In this document: in pieces, positions 27,918-37,246 of the stretch | How positions within the stretch are numbered: position 1 is the first letter of the stretch | Layout of the letters: every line of letters begins with the position of its first letter | Assembly (NCBI RefSeq): GCF_037154085.1 | Contig: NZ_JBANRM010000003.1 | Span: 62,001-126,000, forward strand | Length of the DNA stretch: 64,000 nt | Reading direction: 5' to 3' | Source of the DNA: Andeanibacterium fulvum | GTDB lineage: Bacteria > Pseudomonadota > Alphaproteobacteria > Sphingomonadales > Sphingomonadaceae | Program-made: the position numbers and the translations under genes | The notes under the pieces: generated by a model | Databases searched by the model: none | Seen by the model: only the letters and a program-made list of their open reading frames with translations | What the model was told of the DNA's origin: nothing

Positions 27918-28922
27918 CTATTTCAGCCGATCGACCGGCCCCGCCGCTAGCATCGGCACGCGATAGATCGTCATCGCGACATTGCGCACACCCTCGGGCG
28001 TGGCCCACGCCTTCCCGTCCGGCCCCACGGCGCCCATTGTGCCGACGTAAAGCGTCTTGCGATCCGGCCCAGCGAAGGCAGCCGTGATTGCCCGGCGCGG
28101 CACGGGGATCACACCCAGCGCCTTGCCGCTCCGGTCCAGCACATGGACCCCGGCATCGCCGGTTACGTAGAGCCGTCCTTCTCCGTCGACCGCCAGCCCA
28201 TCGCCACCAAAGCCCTTCTCCTCGCCCGAAAGCGTGGCGAAGACGCGCCGGTTCGTCGTGGCGCCATCCTTGCCGACATCGAAGGCCAGCACCTTCTCCT
28301 TGTCGGTAACGTAGAGCACTTTCCCGTCCGGGCTCAGCGCCAGCCCGTTGGTGAAAGCGTCCACCTTCTCGGCCACCACCGTCACATTGCCTGCCGCGTT
28401 GACGTGGAACAGGCCCGTCTGGGTGAAGAAGGCCCCGCCCTGTCCATCGGCGAACAGATCGTTGAGGCGCCCCAGTGGCCGACCATCGGCGAAGCTGTTG
28501 GCCAGCACTCGCCGCTCGGGCGCCAGTTGGACCACGCGAGTCAGTTCCGGGCAGGAAGGCATGTGCAGCCCCGGATCGGTGCAGGTCCGCTCCACCGAGA
28601 AAACGCGCCCGGAAGCATCGATGGACACGGCGCCCGCCCCCGCCACGCCAGGCATCCAGACATAGGCCTTGCCGTCCGGCGCCAGCTTGCGGACCGAATT
28701 GCTCTGCTCCTGTGCGAAGAGAATGCCTCCATCCTCCGTGCCGGTCATCCCGTCCGCCGTCATGAAATCCGCCCAGACGAGTTCCCACTTCGCCCCGGCA
28801 GCAATCACGCCGGGAATTGCAGCAACCGGTGCGTCCTTCTCTCCCGCCAGCAACTGCGCCTGCGCGGGAACGGAGGCCAGGGCCAGTGCAGCCGCCAGGG
28901 CCATGGTGATGCGCGTCTTCAT
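27918..28922 (-). CDS. SMP-30/gluconolactonase-like beta-propeller protein, exported
   Basis: A 334-residue protein with a signal peptide (KTRITMALAAALALASVPAQA) and then a six-bladed propeller of the SMP-30/gluconolactonase/LRE type. Diagnostic repeats are RLNDLFADGQGGAFFTQTG, TNGLALSPDGKVLYVTD and GGDGLAVDGEGRLYVT, whose Asn and Asp residues line the central metal site. Such enzymes hydrolyse sugar or other lactones; the periplasmic location suggests an extracellular substrate. It is the last of three genes, all for exported proteins, on the minus strand. The ATG at 28922 begins the signal peptide and has GGGGGAGAAG upstream. Confidence 0.87.
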   Translation of the reverse strand: MKTRITMALAAALALASVPAQAQLLAGEKDAPVAAIPGVIAAGAKWELVWADFMTADGMTGTEDGGILFAQEQSNSVRKLAPDGKAYVWMPGVAGAGAVSIDASGRVFSVERTCTDPGLHMPSCPELTRVVQLAPERRVLANSFADGRPLGRLNDLFADGQGGAFFTQTGLFHVNAAGNVTVVAEKVDAFTNGLALSPDGKVLYVTDKEKVLAFDVGKDGATTNRRVFATLSGEEKGFGGDGLAVDGEGRLYVTGDAGVHVLDRSGKALGVIPVPRRAITAAFAGPDRKTLYVGTMGAVGPDGKAWATPEGVRNVAMTIYRVPMLAAGPVDRLK

Positions 28923-28945
28923 GCTCTTCTCCCCCAGCAGCACCC

Positions 28946-29752
28946 TCACTTCCCTTCGGAAGCGGGTTCGATCGTGTTGAACTCCCCGTCGAAGCCGGTG
29001 CGGTCATTATCGTAATTGTCGTGGATCATCCGGTCGAAGCCGTCCGCCCGCACCCAGGCGAGTTTCACCTTCCACGGCGAAGCGAGCGTGACCGGGTCTT
29101 CGATCGTCATCTCGGCCTCGATCCGGTCATGCGAGACCATGCGGATACGCTCGACATAATGGGCTTCTTCCGAAAGCGGCGGCGCCGTGTGGAAGAACTC
29201 GTTGGGGTTCTTCACTGCCACCGTGTCGATCACCAGCGTATCGCCTTCCCAGCGGCCGATGGCATCGCCCCAGACGGTCGGCCAGATATCGTCCTCGCCC
29301 GGATGGCCGCGCCCATCGGTGTAGACATGGCGCACATCGCGATAGGCATTGATGATCAGCACTTCTTCCGGAGTGATGAGAAACTGGATCGGCGCGGCGC
29401 CGTTCATCATCATCGGGTAACCCCAGCCTTCCGCCTTGCGATTGCCCTGGGTCTTCATCCGCTCTGCCTGACGGCGCTTGCCCTCCTCGTTCCAGGGGGC
29501 GTTGAAGCCGATCAGCTTCATGATATCGAGCGTGGGATTGCCGCCCGAAGCCTTTGCGTCCTGCGCGGCGACGGACAGGCCGCCAATGGTCGTCTCGTCA
29601 TTCTCGGTAAGCCACAGCCCGTCCCAATAGGGCAATTTGGCGAACTGCGTGGCGCGCTGCTGAGGGGACGCCGTCTCCGCATGGACGGGAATTGCGGGAA
29701 TGGCCGCCCCGGCGATGAGCACGGCGGCCAGAAGCTGGGCCGCGCGCCGCAT
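28946..29752 (-). CDS. Exported protein of unknown function, middle gene of the SMP-30 operon
   Basis: A 268-residue protein with signal peptide (RRAAQLLAAVLIAGAAIPAI ending at VHA). The mature part contains PYWDGLWLTENDETTIGG, MMMNGAAPIQFLITPEEV and WPTVWGDAIGRWEGDTLVIDT. The last is a pattern I associate with exported sphingomonad proteins of unknown function that often travel with DUF6152. It overlaps the DUF6152 stop by one base (TGATG) and is 23 bases from the SMP-30 gene. No catalytic motif can be named. Confidence 0.72.
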   Translation of the reverse strand: MRRAAQLLAAVLIAGAAIPAIPVHAETASPQQRATQFAKLPYWDGLWLTENDETTIGGLSVAAQDAKASGGNPTLDIMKLIGFNAPWNEEGKRRQAERMKTQGNRKAEGWGYPMMMNGAAPIQFLITPEEVLIINAYRDVRHVYTDGRGHPGEDDIWPTVWGDAIGRWEGDTLVIDTVAVKNPNEFFHTAPPLSEEAHYVERIRMVSHDRIEAEMTIEDPVTLASPWKVKLAWVRADGFDRMIHDNYDNDRTGFDGEFNTIEPASEGK

Positions 29753-30126
29753 CAGGCCTTCTTCCCCAGCTTCTTGCCCTCAGGCGTCATGACATCCAGC
29801 ACCACCCCGCCCGGATCGCCATTACGCAGGGGATTGACCGTGATCTTCAGCGTATCGCCCGGCTTCACCGTCTTGGGCCGCCAGCCATTGGCATAGAGAT
29901 ACATGGGCGCGCCCATCTCCATGCTCCACTCCTTCGAAACGCCCTTGGCGTCCTTCACCATCAGCTGGATGTAGCAATGGGGGTTGGTCCACTGGAATTC
30001 CTTCACGGTTCCGGTGACCGTCACGACCTTGGCCTGGTCGAACATGGCCATGCTGTGGTGAGCCTGCGCCGGCACGGTGCCAAACGCCACGGCAAGGGCT
30101 GCCGCCCAAGCGAGGTGATATCGCAA
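29752..30126 (-). CDS. DUF6152 family exported protein
   Basis: The protein has a signal peptide ending VPAQA and then AHHSMAMFDQAKVVTVTGTV and EFQWTNPHCYIQL, the DUF6152 signature (HHS, then V-G-V, then F-W-NPH). The likely start is the TTG at 30126: it is preceded by AGGGAGAGAGA and gives a standard 22-residue signal peptide, MRYHLAWAAALAVAFG onward. An ATG 42 bases upstream is in frame but gives a long Arg-rich leader. The function is unknown; the conserved histidines suggest metal or small-ligand binding in the periplasm. First gene of the three-gene operon. Confidence 0.78.
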   Translation of the reverse strand: MRYHLAWAAALAVAFGTVPAQAHHSMAMFDQAKVVTVTGTVKEFQWTNPHCYIQLMVKDAKGVSKEWSMEMGAPMYLYANGWRPKTVKPGDTLKITVNPLRNGDPGGVVLDVMTPEGKKLGKKA

Positions 30127-30242
30127 TCTCTCTCTCCCTGCCCTGTTAGGCTGGCGACATAGTGACACCTGAACTTGACTTCGTCATCATGGGAAAATCA
30201 CCACTTGGCACAATTCGGAAAGTGACGGATTTCCTAGAAAAA

Positions 30243-30527
30243 TCAGCGCGCCTTTCGGGTCGGCACGTAAAAATCCGGCGGACGGGAAGCGACCCATTCC
30301 ACGAACTTGGCCACTTCCACGCTGGCCAGAAGGGCGCGGCGTTCACCGCCGATCCGGCTGAGCTGGGCATTGGTGAAATGGGCATGGATCGTGCGGTGGC
30401 AGATCGGGTGGACCGGCACCGTATCCCGCCCGCCTTTGGCTTTGGGCACCGTGTGGTGCCACTGCACCTTGCTGCCCAGCGGGCGAGTGCAGAGCCAGCA
30501 GACAGTGAGTGCTTGCGTTTCTGTCAC
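30243..30527 (-). CDS. Small HNH-type nuclease-like protein
   Basis: A 94-residue protein with a GTG start and AAAGG upstream. It shows CWLCTRPLGSKVQWHHTVPK and HPICHRTIHAHFTN, that is, an HNH-like core with CxxC and CxxxxH pairs for zinc and a WHH centre. It may be a complete minimal HNH protein or a nicking-type nuclease; the role is unknown. The reading frame is open 230 codons further upstream but that part is antisense to a glycosyltransferase gene. Confidence 0.7.
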   Translation of the reverse strand: MTETQALTVCWLCTRPLGSKVQWHHTVPKAKGGRDTVPVHPICHRTIHAHFTNAQLSRIGGERRALLASVEVAKFVEWVASRPPDFYVPTRKAR

Positions 30528-30581
30528 TTGACCTTTCCCTTGCGTTGCAGTCCTAGGCCGTAAAGGAAAACCGGGCAGACC

Positions 30582-32096
30582 ATGGTGCATAAGCAGGCGG
30601 GCATGACGGGAACCACACGCATCATTCGCCTGCCCACAGGATCGGTCCTGTCCCTCCTGCTGCTGCTCGCCGTCACGCTCGCCACTCGCGCGCCCTATCT
30701 GGGCAATCCTGCCCCGTCCTTTGACGAACAACTCTACAATCTGATCGGGCAACAGATGCTGCACGGCGCGCTGCCCTATGTCGATCTGTGGGATCGAAAG
30801 CCGATCGGGCTGTTCCTGATCTTCGCCTTTTCCGCATGGTTCGGCGATCTCACCGGCCTTGGTCAGGTAATGGGCTATCAGGTGGTAGCCATGCTGTTCA
30901 CCCTTGCGGGCACCATGCTCACCTGGCGGCTTGCTGCACGGGAAGGAACCCGGATGGCCGCGCTGGCGGCAGGCATCGCCTATCCCGTGTTCATGGGGTA
31001 TTACGGCAGCTTCGCCGGGCAGAGCGAGGCTTTCTATGTCCCCCTGATGCTCGCCATGCTGGCATTGGTGGAAGCAGGCAGCCGCAAGGCAGGTATCGGA
31101 GCTGCGTCGCGATACTTTGGTATGGCGATGCTGATCGGCGGACTGGCTCTGCAGATCAAATATACTGTCGCCCCGCAATGTGCCTTTCTCGGCTTGGCCG
31201 CTCTGTGGCAGCTTCACCGTAAGGGTGCGCGCTTGCCCCGGCTGATCCCGACTGCGCTGACCTTCGGCCTGCTGGGCCTGTTGCCGACCGCGATGGCAGG
31301 TCTTTTCTACGCTCTTGCAGGCTATTGGGACGAATTCCTCTTCGCGAATTTCATCTCGATCTTCGATCGCGGCTCCACCGGGCAGTGGTTCCCCAAGAGC
31401 CTGTTACCGTTTTTCCTTGTGCTCGCCATGCCGGCAATCGCCGGTCCGATCGCGTTGGCCATCGGGCGGCAACGCCCAACACCCGCCTATCTCCTACGCA
31501 CCGGCTGGGCCGCTTCCTGCGTGGCAAGCCTGTTCATGGGAAGCACGATCTACGCCTATTACTTTGCCGCGCTGGTGCCCGCAGCCGCACTCATGGCGAT
31601 GCCCCTGTTCTCGCGCCTGGGCCGCTGGCCGCTGGCCGCCCTGATCGTGCTGCAACTGGTCAATTACCACCTGCCGGACCGCTTCGCCCAATCGCGGGCA
31701 GACAGGGCAGCGCTCGCCCGGATTGCCAGACTGGCCGCGCCCCATGTCGATGACCGGGAGCATTGTCTCTATGTCTTTGACGGACCTTCGGCATTGTATC
31801 GCGCAACGAGCAGTTGCCTGCCTTCCCGCTTCATTTATCCCGACCATCTGAACAATGCGCTGGAAGCTCATGCGCTGGGCATCGACACGGCGCGGGAAGT
31901 GCGCCGCATTCTGGCGCGAAAGCCGGGCGCCATCATCACCGCAAACCGCGCAGTGACCATCCCCAACCAACGCACTGTCGCTATCGTGCGCGCTACGCTC
32001 GCCCGTGAATACCATCCGGTAGCGAGTGTCGCCTTCAACGGACGCGTGCTGACCGTCCACCTCCGCAATGACGGAAACGACGGCAGGCCTGGCTAG
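30582..32096 (+). CDS. GT-C (GT39/ArnT-like) membrane glycosyltransferase
   Basis: A 504-residue integral membrane protein with about ten hydrophobic helices. The first periplasmic loop has PSFDEQLYNLIGQQML and DLWDRKPIGLFL, the acidic (DE) motif of GT-C transferases that use polyprenyl-phosphate sugars, and the end has a soluble tail. The donor and acceptor cannot be known; a GtrB-like GT2 that could make a polyprenyl-phosphate sugar donor lies 2 kb away at 34107-35132. It begins the glycan-related region up to 39958. Confidence 0.8.
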   Translation: MVHKQAGMTGTTRIIRLPTGSVLSLLLLLAVTLATRAPYLGNPAPSFDEQLYNLIGQQMLHGALPYVDLWDRKPIGLFLIFAFSAWFGDLTGLGQVMGYQVVAMLFTLAGTMLTWRLAAREGTRMAALAAGIAYPVFMGYYGSFAGQSEAFYVPLMLAMLALVEAGSRKAGIGAASRYFGMAMLIGGLALQIKYTVAPQCAFLGLAALWQLHRKGARLPRLIPTALTFGLLGLLPTAMAGLFYALAGYWDEFLFANFISIFDRGSTGQWFPKSLLPFFLVLAMPAIAGPIALAIGRQRPTPAYLLRTGWAASCVASLFMGSTIYAYYFAALVPAAALMAMPLFSRLGRWPLAALIVLQLVNYHLPDRFAQSRADRAALARIARLAAPHVDDREHCLYVFDGPSALYRATSSCLPSRFIYPDHLNNALEAHALGIDTAREVRRILARKPGAIITANRAVTIPNQRTVAIVRATLAREYHPVASVAFNGRVLTVHLRNDGNDGRPG

Positions 32097-32111
32097 ATCG
32101 GCCCCTGCCCT

Positions 32112-33035
32112 TCAGCGCCCTTGCAACGCGCGCGTTTCCCGGATGGCTGCATTCACGCGCCGCCGCGCATCCCACCACATCAGCAACCCGGCCGAAATGA
32201 TCACTGCGGCCCCGGCCATGGTCACAAGGTCGGGGCTGTTGTTGAAGAATATCCAGCCAAGCGCCGTGGAGGCCAGAAGCTGGATATAGGTCGCGGGCGC
32301 AATGGTGGATGCGCCTGCCCGCGTAGTGCCGACATAGACCATCCAGTGCCCGATCGTTCCGGTGCCGGTCACGACCAGGCATCGTGCGATCACCGTCCAG
32401 TCCGGCCAGCCGATATGCAGCATGGCAATGCCGCTCGCATTCCCGACCAGCGCCGCGATTATCAGCAGCACGGCCGCACCTGCCGCTACGAAGAACTGCA
32501 TGGAAAGCGCGCTGCCCTGCCCGGCAGAGGCGCGATTGGAAATGATCAGCAGGCTCATCCCCAGCGCGGTGAGCAGCGGCAGGAAGGCCGGCCAGCCCAG
32601 GGCCATCACATTGGGCCGGAGCACGATCAGCACGCCGGTAAAGGCAACGATCACCGAAACCCATGTGACCGGACGCACCCGCTCGCCCAGCAAGGGGCGG
32701 CTCAGCAGCGCAGCGATGGCCGGTGCTACGAAGGTGATGGAAACCGCGACAGTCAGCGGCATCAGGAAGATCGCGCAGAAGAAGCCCAGCGTGCCCGTGC
32801 CCAGGCTGACGCCGCGCGCAAGCTGCAACCACGGGTTCTGCGGGATGAAGGCGCCCACGCCTTCCCGGAAATAGAGCGGCACGCCGGTAACCACGGCCCC
32901 CAGCGTGAAGCGCAGGGCCGCCACGGCAAGAGGGGACCACGCGCCGGCAATGCTCTTGGTCACCGCATCACCGCAAGTGAACAGGGCAAACCCCGCCAGT
33001 GCGATCAACAGTCCCGATCTCTCGCTGCCCTTCAC
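32112..33035 (-). CDS. EamA/DMT family transporter, second of a tandem pair
   Basis: A 307-residue protein with ten predicted helices. GTG at 33035 is the chosen start: GGAGG lies 5 bases before it and it overlaps the stop of the neighbouring EamA gene (GTGA). The paralogue's key stretches recur almost residue for residue (GDAVTKSIAGAWSPLAVAAL against GDAIVKGMAGQWSPVAMAAT), which indicates a gene duplication. The substrate is unknown. Confidence 0.87.
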   Translation of the reverse strand: MKGSERSGLLIALAGFALFTCGDAVTKSIAGAWSPLAVAALRFTLGAVVTGVPLYFREGVGAFIPQNPWLQLARGVSLGTGTLGFFCAIFLMPLTVAVSITFVAPAIAALLSRPLLGERVRPVTWVSVIVAFTGVLIVLRPNVMALGWPAFLPLLTALGMSLLIISNRASAGQGSALSMQFFVAAGAAVLLIIAALVGNASGIAMLHIGWPDWTVIARCLVVTGTGTIGHWMVYVGTTRAGASTIAPATYIQLLASTALGWIFFNNSPDLVTMAGAAVIISAGLLMWWDARRRVNAAIRETRALQGR

Positions 33036-33946
33036 TTCGCCTCCGCTGTTGCGCGCAGGGCTCTGCGGCGGCTGTCCCACCACAAGAACAGCCCGGCCCC
33101 GATGATGATCGCCGCGCCCAGCAGGGCCACGGGATCGGGAATGTCGTTATAGAAAATCCAGCCGAGCCCCACGGCCATCAGCAACTGGCCATAGGTCATA
33201 GGCGCAATCGTACCCGCGCCGGCCTTCACTGTGCCCATATAGATGAACCACTGGGCGAAAGTGGCGCTGACGCCGATGAAGGCACAGCGGGCCACTACGC
33301 TCCAATGCGGCCAGACGAGTTCGAAGCGCTCGATCCCGCTGAAATGGCCCAGGGTCGACGCGAAGATGAGGAAGATCATCGCCGTGACCGACATGTAATA
33401 TTGCATGGCCAGCACGCCTGCAGTGCCGGCCACGGCGCGGTTGGCGATGATCGTCACCGCCATGCCCGTCGCGCCGATCAGCGGGAACAGCACGCCCCAG
33501 CCCAACGCCTCGAAATTCGGCCGCAGCACGATGATCACGCCCACAAAGGCAATGGCCGTGGCCACCCACGCCGCAGGCCGCGCCGGCTCCCGCAGGAAGA
33601 ACATAGCAAGCATGGCGGTGATCATGGGCTGAGTGAAGGCAATGGTCGTCGCCTCGGCCAGCGGCATGATCCACACGGCCAGGAACATGCCGATTGCGGA
33701 AAAGCTGATCGCGACACCCCGCAGCCATTGCAGCTTCGCAGATGGCAGCCGGATCGCCTGCCATCCTTCGCGCGAGCACAGAAGAATCGCCAGGCCGATC
33801 GTCCCCACCACGTAGCGCGTCGCGGCCATCGCCACGGGCGACCACTGGCCCGCCATGCCCTTGACGATCGCATCGCCGATTGAAAGCGTACAGAACCCTG
33901 CAAGCGCCCAAAGCAGGCCGGCGCGTTCATGATGATGGGCAGACAT
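33032..33946 (-). CDS. EamA/DMT family transporter, first of a tandem pair
   Basis: A 304-residue, ten-helix transporter starting MSAHHHERAGLLWALAGFC. It shares obvious similarity with the following gene along its whole length, including ITVIIVLRPN-type second-repeat stretches (VIIVLRPNFEALGWG against LIVLRPNVMALGW). The ATG at 33946 is taken as start because 33 more upstream codons lack a membrane or signal character. The pair is translated as a coupled unit. Confidence 0.87.
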   Translation of the reverse strand: MSAHHHERAGLLWALAGFCTLSIGDAIVKGMAGQWSPVAMAATRYVVGTIGLAILLCSREGWQAIRLPSAKLQWLRGVAISFSAIGMFLAVWIMPLAEATTIAFTQPMITAMLAMFFLREPARPAAWVATAIAFVGVIIVLRPNFEALGWGVLFPLIGATGMAVTIIANRAVAGTAGVLAMQYYMSVTAMIFLIFASTLGHFSGIERFELVWPHWSVVARCAFIGVSATFAQWFIYMGTVKAGAGTIAPMTYGQLLMAVGLGWIFYNDIPDPVALLGAAIIIGAGLFLWWDSRRRALRATAEAK

Positions 33947-34106
33947 GGGCGGGGCTCTCTCCTGAAATGGACCTTGCCATAGGAGCGCCCACGGTCTTGC
34001 GCCAGACCCCACAATTTGTTGCACGCAGCGCAAAAGTTGCCGCATCCGGCGCGCCTGCCGTTCTACGCAGGAAGGATGCGCCTCCCTTTCGCGATTGCCC
34101 GATTAT

Positions 34107-35132
34107 CTAGGCTTTCAGGGCCTTTCCAGCCAGCACGCTGATCGGAAGTTCACGCCGGAAGGCCGCACCGGAACATTCGCTCAGCGAATATTTGTCGCGC
34201 TCTCCGATGGTTCTGCGCAGGATGAGTTCGCCCAGCAGGCCGACGGTGATCATCTGGCCACCGAACAGCACCAGCAGCATGCCCAACATCAAGAGCGGGC
34301 GTTCGCCGATGCCGTAACCCATGAACCACAGCACGGTCAGGTAGCTCAGGATCGCTCCGCCCAGTGTCGAGAGGATCAGCCCCCCGCCCCCGAACAGATG
34401 CAGCGGCCGTGCGCCATACCGCGTGTTGAGCCAAACGGTCAGGAGGTCCAGCGCGCCCTTGATCAGCCGCTTGGCACCAAATTTCGACTTGCCGAAGCGG
34501 CGCGCGCGATGCTGCACCGGGATCTGGCCGATGCGGAACCCGCGTGCATGAAGCAGCGCGGGAACGAAACGGTGGAGCTCGCCATAGAGGTTTAGCTCTT
34601 CCAGGGCTTCGCAGCGATAAGCCTTGAAGCCGCAATTGTGATCGTTCAGTTCAAGCCCGAAAGCCTTGTTCACTGCCTTGTTGAACAGGCGCGAAGGCAA
34701 GGTCTTGTCCAGCGGATCGTTGCGAACCTGTTTCCAGCCCGAAACGACCTCCGCCCCTTCATCGAGAGCTGCCAGAAAAGCCCCGATCTCTGCCGGATCA
34801 TCCTGAAGATCGGCATCCATGGAAAAGACGATCTGGCCCCGCGCCGCGCCAAACCCGGCTGAAAGCGCAGCCGATTTGCCGAAATTGCGGCGGAAACGGA
34901 TCAGGCTGATGCGGCTGTCACGCTCCATCAGATCGCGAACGATGCGCTCCCCGCCATCGCGGCTGCCATCGTCGATGAAGATGATCTCGAAACTCTTGCC
35001 CAGCCCTTCGCAATTCTCAACGATTTCCCGATAGAGAATTTCCAGGCTCTCGCTTTCGTCGAAGAACGGAACGACGAAGCTGAGCTCGAGCGATGAGGCC
35101 AGAATCTGATCGATCGGCGCTTCAAACGACAT
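34107..35132 (-). CDS. GT2 glycosyltransferase, GtrB/DPM1-like
   Basis: A 341-residue protein. The N-terminal GT-A domain has IIFIDDGSRDGG and MDADLQDDP (the DxD-type metal site), followed by RRFGKSKFG typical of polyprenyl-phosphate sugar synthases. Two C-terminal hydrophobic helices (about residues 240-300) anchor it in the membrane. Enzymes of this plan move glucose or a related sugar from a nucleotide donor onto undecaprenyl phosphate, whose product serves GT-C transferases. It is divergent from the large membrane protein that follows. Confidence 0.87.
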   Translation of the reverse strand: MSFEAPIDQILASSLELSFVVPFFDESESLEILYREIVENCEGLGKSFEIIFIDDGSRDGGERIVRDLMERDSRISLIRFRRNFGKSAALSAGFGAARGQIVFSMDADLQDDPAEIGAFLAALDEGAEVVSGWKQVRNDPLDKTLPSRLFNKAVNKAFGLELNDHNCGFKAYRCEALEELNLYGELHRFVPALLHARGFRIGQIPVQHRARRFGKSKFGAKRLIKGALDLLTVWLNTRYGARPLHLFGGGGLILSTLGGAILSYLTVLWFMGYGIGERPLLMLGMLLVLFGGQMITVGLLGELILRRTIGERDKYSLSECSGAAFRRELPISVLAGKALKA

Positions 35133-35218
35133 GTTTGCGTTTTCCCCTGTTCCGGTTGCATCGTGCTAGGGGCAGGAGGAAAAGAATTGGTTAACGCTAT
35201 TTGTAAGGAATTGGCGGC

Positions 35219-37159
35219 ATGATCGTCACGGTACTGGCCACGGCGATCCTGGCCTTTGTGGCGGCCTTGCCCGGCCTTCTGCTATGCCGTGGGGAACGTG
35301 TCTCCACCGCCGGCGCGGCAGCGGCTGCCATTGCATCGTTAACCGTGTCGATGATGGCCACGGCACTCATCGCCGCAGCGTTTCACGGGGTGACCGGCGC
35401 GAGCCTGCCGGCCTGGGTGCTGCTTCCTGTCTCGCTCCTCCTCGCCATCGCCGCCTTCGCGATAAGCCGGGGCAAGGCATGGCATTGGCAAGGCTTCGAA
35501 TGGCAGGCACTGGCTGTCGCCGGTTTCTTCGTCCTGCAGGGTGTAGTAACTTACGCGCTCGCCATCACCGAGTTGCCAGATGGTTCGCTGCGCATCCATG
35601 CCTGGTATAATGCGGACTGGTTCAAACATATCGGCCATGTCTTCGGCATCGCCGATCTGGGCCTGCCAGCGGGAGACATTTTCGGCGCAGGCCTTCCGCT
35701 CCATTATTACTGGCTCAGCCATGTCCTGCCCGGCGCGGCGACGTCGATCGGCGGAGATGGATGGGCTGCAATCTACACGGCGAATGCGATCTACTCCGCG
35801 CTACTGGCGGCCACGTTCTACGGCGTTGTCCGCCTCGGCGGAGCATCGCCGAATATCTCGGGCATCGCCGCCTCCCTTGCCACCTTCATCTGCGCCCGCC
35901 CGGCCACGTGGAAGGCCCTCTTTGCTCCCGGCGGAGTGCAGGAGCTGCTCCATGGAACGGACGCGCCTGTCGAACCTGCCTTCGCCTCCCTTGCCCTCTA
36001 TATCCCGCAGCATGCGCTCGTGCTTGCACTGCTGCTTGGCTGGGCGGTGCTAACGCTGGGGGCAGACAAGCCCGCCCTGCGCCTGCGCATGCTCTCCCTC
36101 GCTGCTCTCAGCACTGCCATGACGGTATCTACCCTGTTCGGGGCCGCGATCCTGCTGACCTACGGGCTGACCGAACTCTACCGACGCCGGATTGCGGCGA
36201 TCCCCGAACTGGCCGCGATGGCGATCGCATCTGGCCTGCTTGTCCTGGCGTTACAGGTCGTCTCGCTCACTGGAGCTGACCCTGCGACGATCCTGCAAAG
36301 CGCGCCGGAGCGCGGGTTGCCAGGCAGCACGATCGAGCGAGCCTTCCATTCCCTTTCCCTGACTCTCCTCAATTGCGGCCTGCCTGCCCTTGCCGCGCTC
36401 TATCTGGCAGCCAAATGGGCACCCGCCGACACCAGCGAGCGCAATGCCCGCATCTTCGCCTGGTCGCTCATCGTCACGGTCATCGGCGTGGCGATTGTCG
36501 CGGAAGCAGCCGTCGGCAAGCTGATCGCCCATGAATTGCGGCTGCGGCTCGTCAACCTCATGGCAGTGGCAGTCGGCATCACGGGCGGCTGGGCGTTGAG
36601 CAGAGCCTTCGGGCCGGGGAACGGAAAGAAGAGCGCCGTCGCCGTGGCAGTTCTCCTGGTGCTTACGGCGCTCGCCGCACCGACGGCCGCAGTGCGGCTG
36701 CTATGGCATGCCAACGGGCGAGATGCTTTCACCACCTTCGTTCCGGCGGACGACCGCTCGGTGCTGGCCGATCTACGCAAGCAGAGCACCCCGGCTGAAA
36801 TCATATGGCAATATCCAGAACCGCCGCTGCTCGCGGCGACGCCCGGAGATGACAATTGGAGCGCGGTCTTCGCAGGACGCACCAACCTGTCCTCGGAACG
36901 GGCGACCGATCCCGTCCGTGTCGGCCCGGACCTGGCCCTTTCGGCACGGTTCTTCGCAGGCGAAGACGTACCTGTTCCCGCCCAGGCGGACTGGATCTAT
37001 CTCTCCCGCGCACTGCACCCGCACAGTTACGATAGGCTGGTGCTGCGGCTCGAGCGGGACCCGGCGTGGTACAAGGCCGCGTGCAGGCCGGACGCCTGCG
37101 CCTTTCACCGCAATAGCGCCACGACGCGCACCGTCCGCGAGGGGACGGAGGGTATTTAG
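35219..37159 (+). CDS. Large polytopic membrane protein of the glycan region
   Basis: A 646-residue protein with about twelve hydrophobic helices in the first two thirds and a soluble C-terminal third. PDGSLRIHAWYNADWFKHIG and GLPLHYYWLSHVLPG in an early loop are reminiscent of GT-C-like transferases or of polymerase-like membrane proteins, and YIPQHALVLALLLGW is another conserved-looking loop. I do not recognise a named family. Its position beside a GT2 and before a flippase-like gene suggests a role in surface glycan assembly. Confidence 0.65.
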   Translation: MIVTVLATAILAFVAALPGLLLCRGERVSTAGAAAAAIASLTVSMMATALIAAAFHGVTGASLPAWVLLPVSLLLAIAAFAISRGKAWHWQGFEWQALAVAGFFVLQGVVTYALAITELPDGSLRIHAWYNADWFKHIGHVFGIADLGLPAGDIFGAGLPLHYYWLSHVLPGAATSIGGDGWAAIYTANAIYSALLAATFYGVVRLGGASPNISGIAASLATFICARPATWKALFAPGGVQELLHGTDAPVEPAFASLALYIPQHALVLALLLGWAVLTLGADKPALRLRMLSLAALSTAMTVSTLFGAAILLTYGLTELYRRRIAAIPELAAMAIASGLLVLALQVVSLTGADPATILQSAPERGLPGSTIERAFHSLSLTLLNCGLPALAALYLAAKWAPADTSERNARIFAWSLIVTVIGVAIVAEAAVGKLIAHELRLRLVNLMAVAVGITGGWALSRAFGPGNGKKSAVAVAVLLVLTALAAPTAAVRLLWHANGRDAFTTFVPADDRSVLADLRKQSTPAEIIWQYPEPPLLAATPGDDNWSAVFAGRTNLSSERATDPVRVGPDLALSARFFAGEDVPVPAQADWIYLSRALHPHSYDRLVLRLERDPAWYKAACRPDACAFHRNSATTRTVREGTEGI

Positions 37160-37246
37160 ACTCCGTCAAGATTTTCGGATTATTTACCATAATCCAGCGA
37201 GCGTCTCGCACGCAGGCACGCTCACCCGCCGACAGCAAAGCAGTCC

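Noticed and set aside
30243..31217. 324-codon extension of the HNH-like gene
   Set aside because: The first 230 codons are antisense to the GT-C gene; a GTG with AAAGG at 30527 gives a complete small protein.
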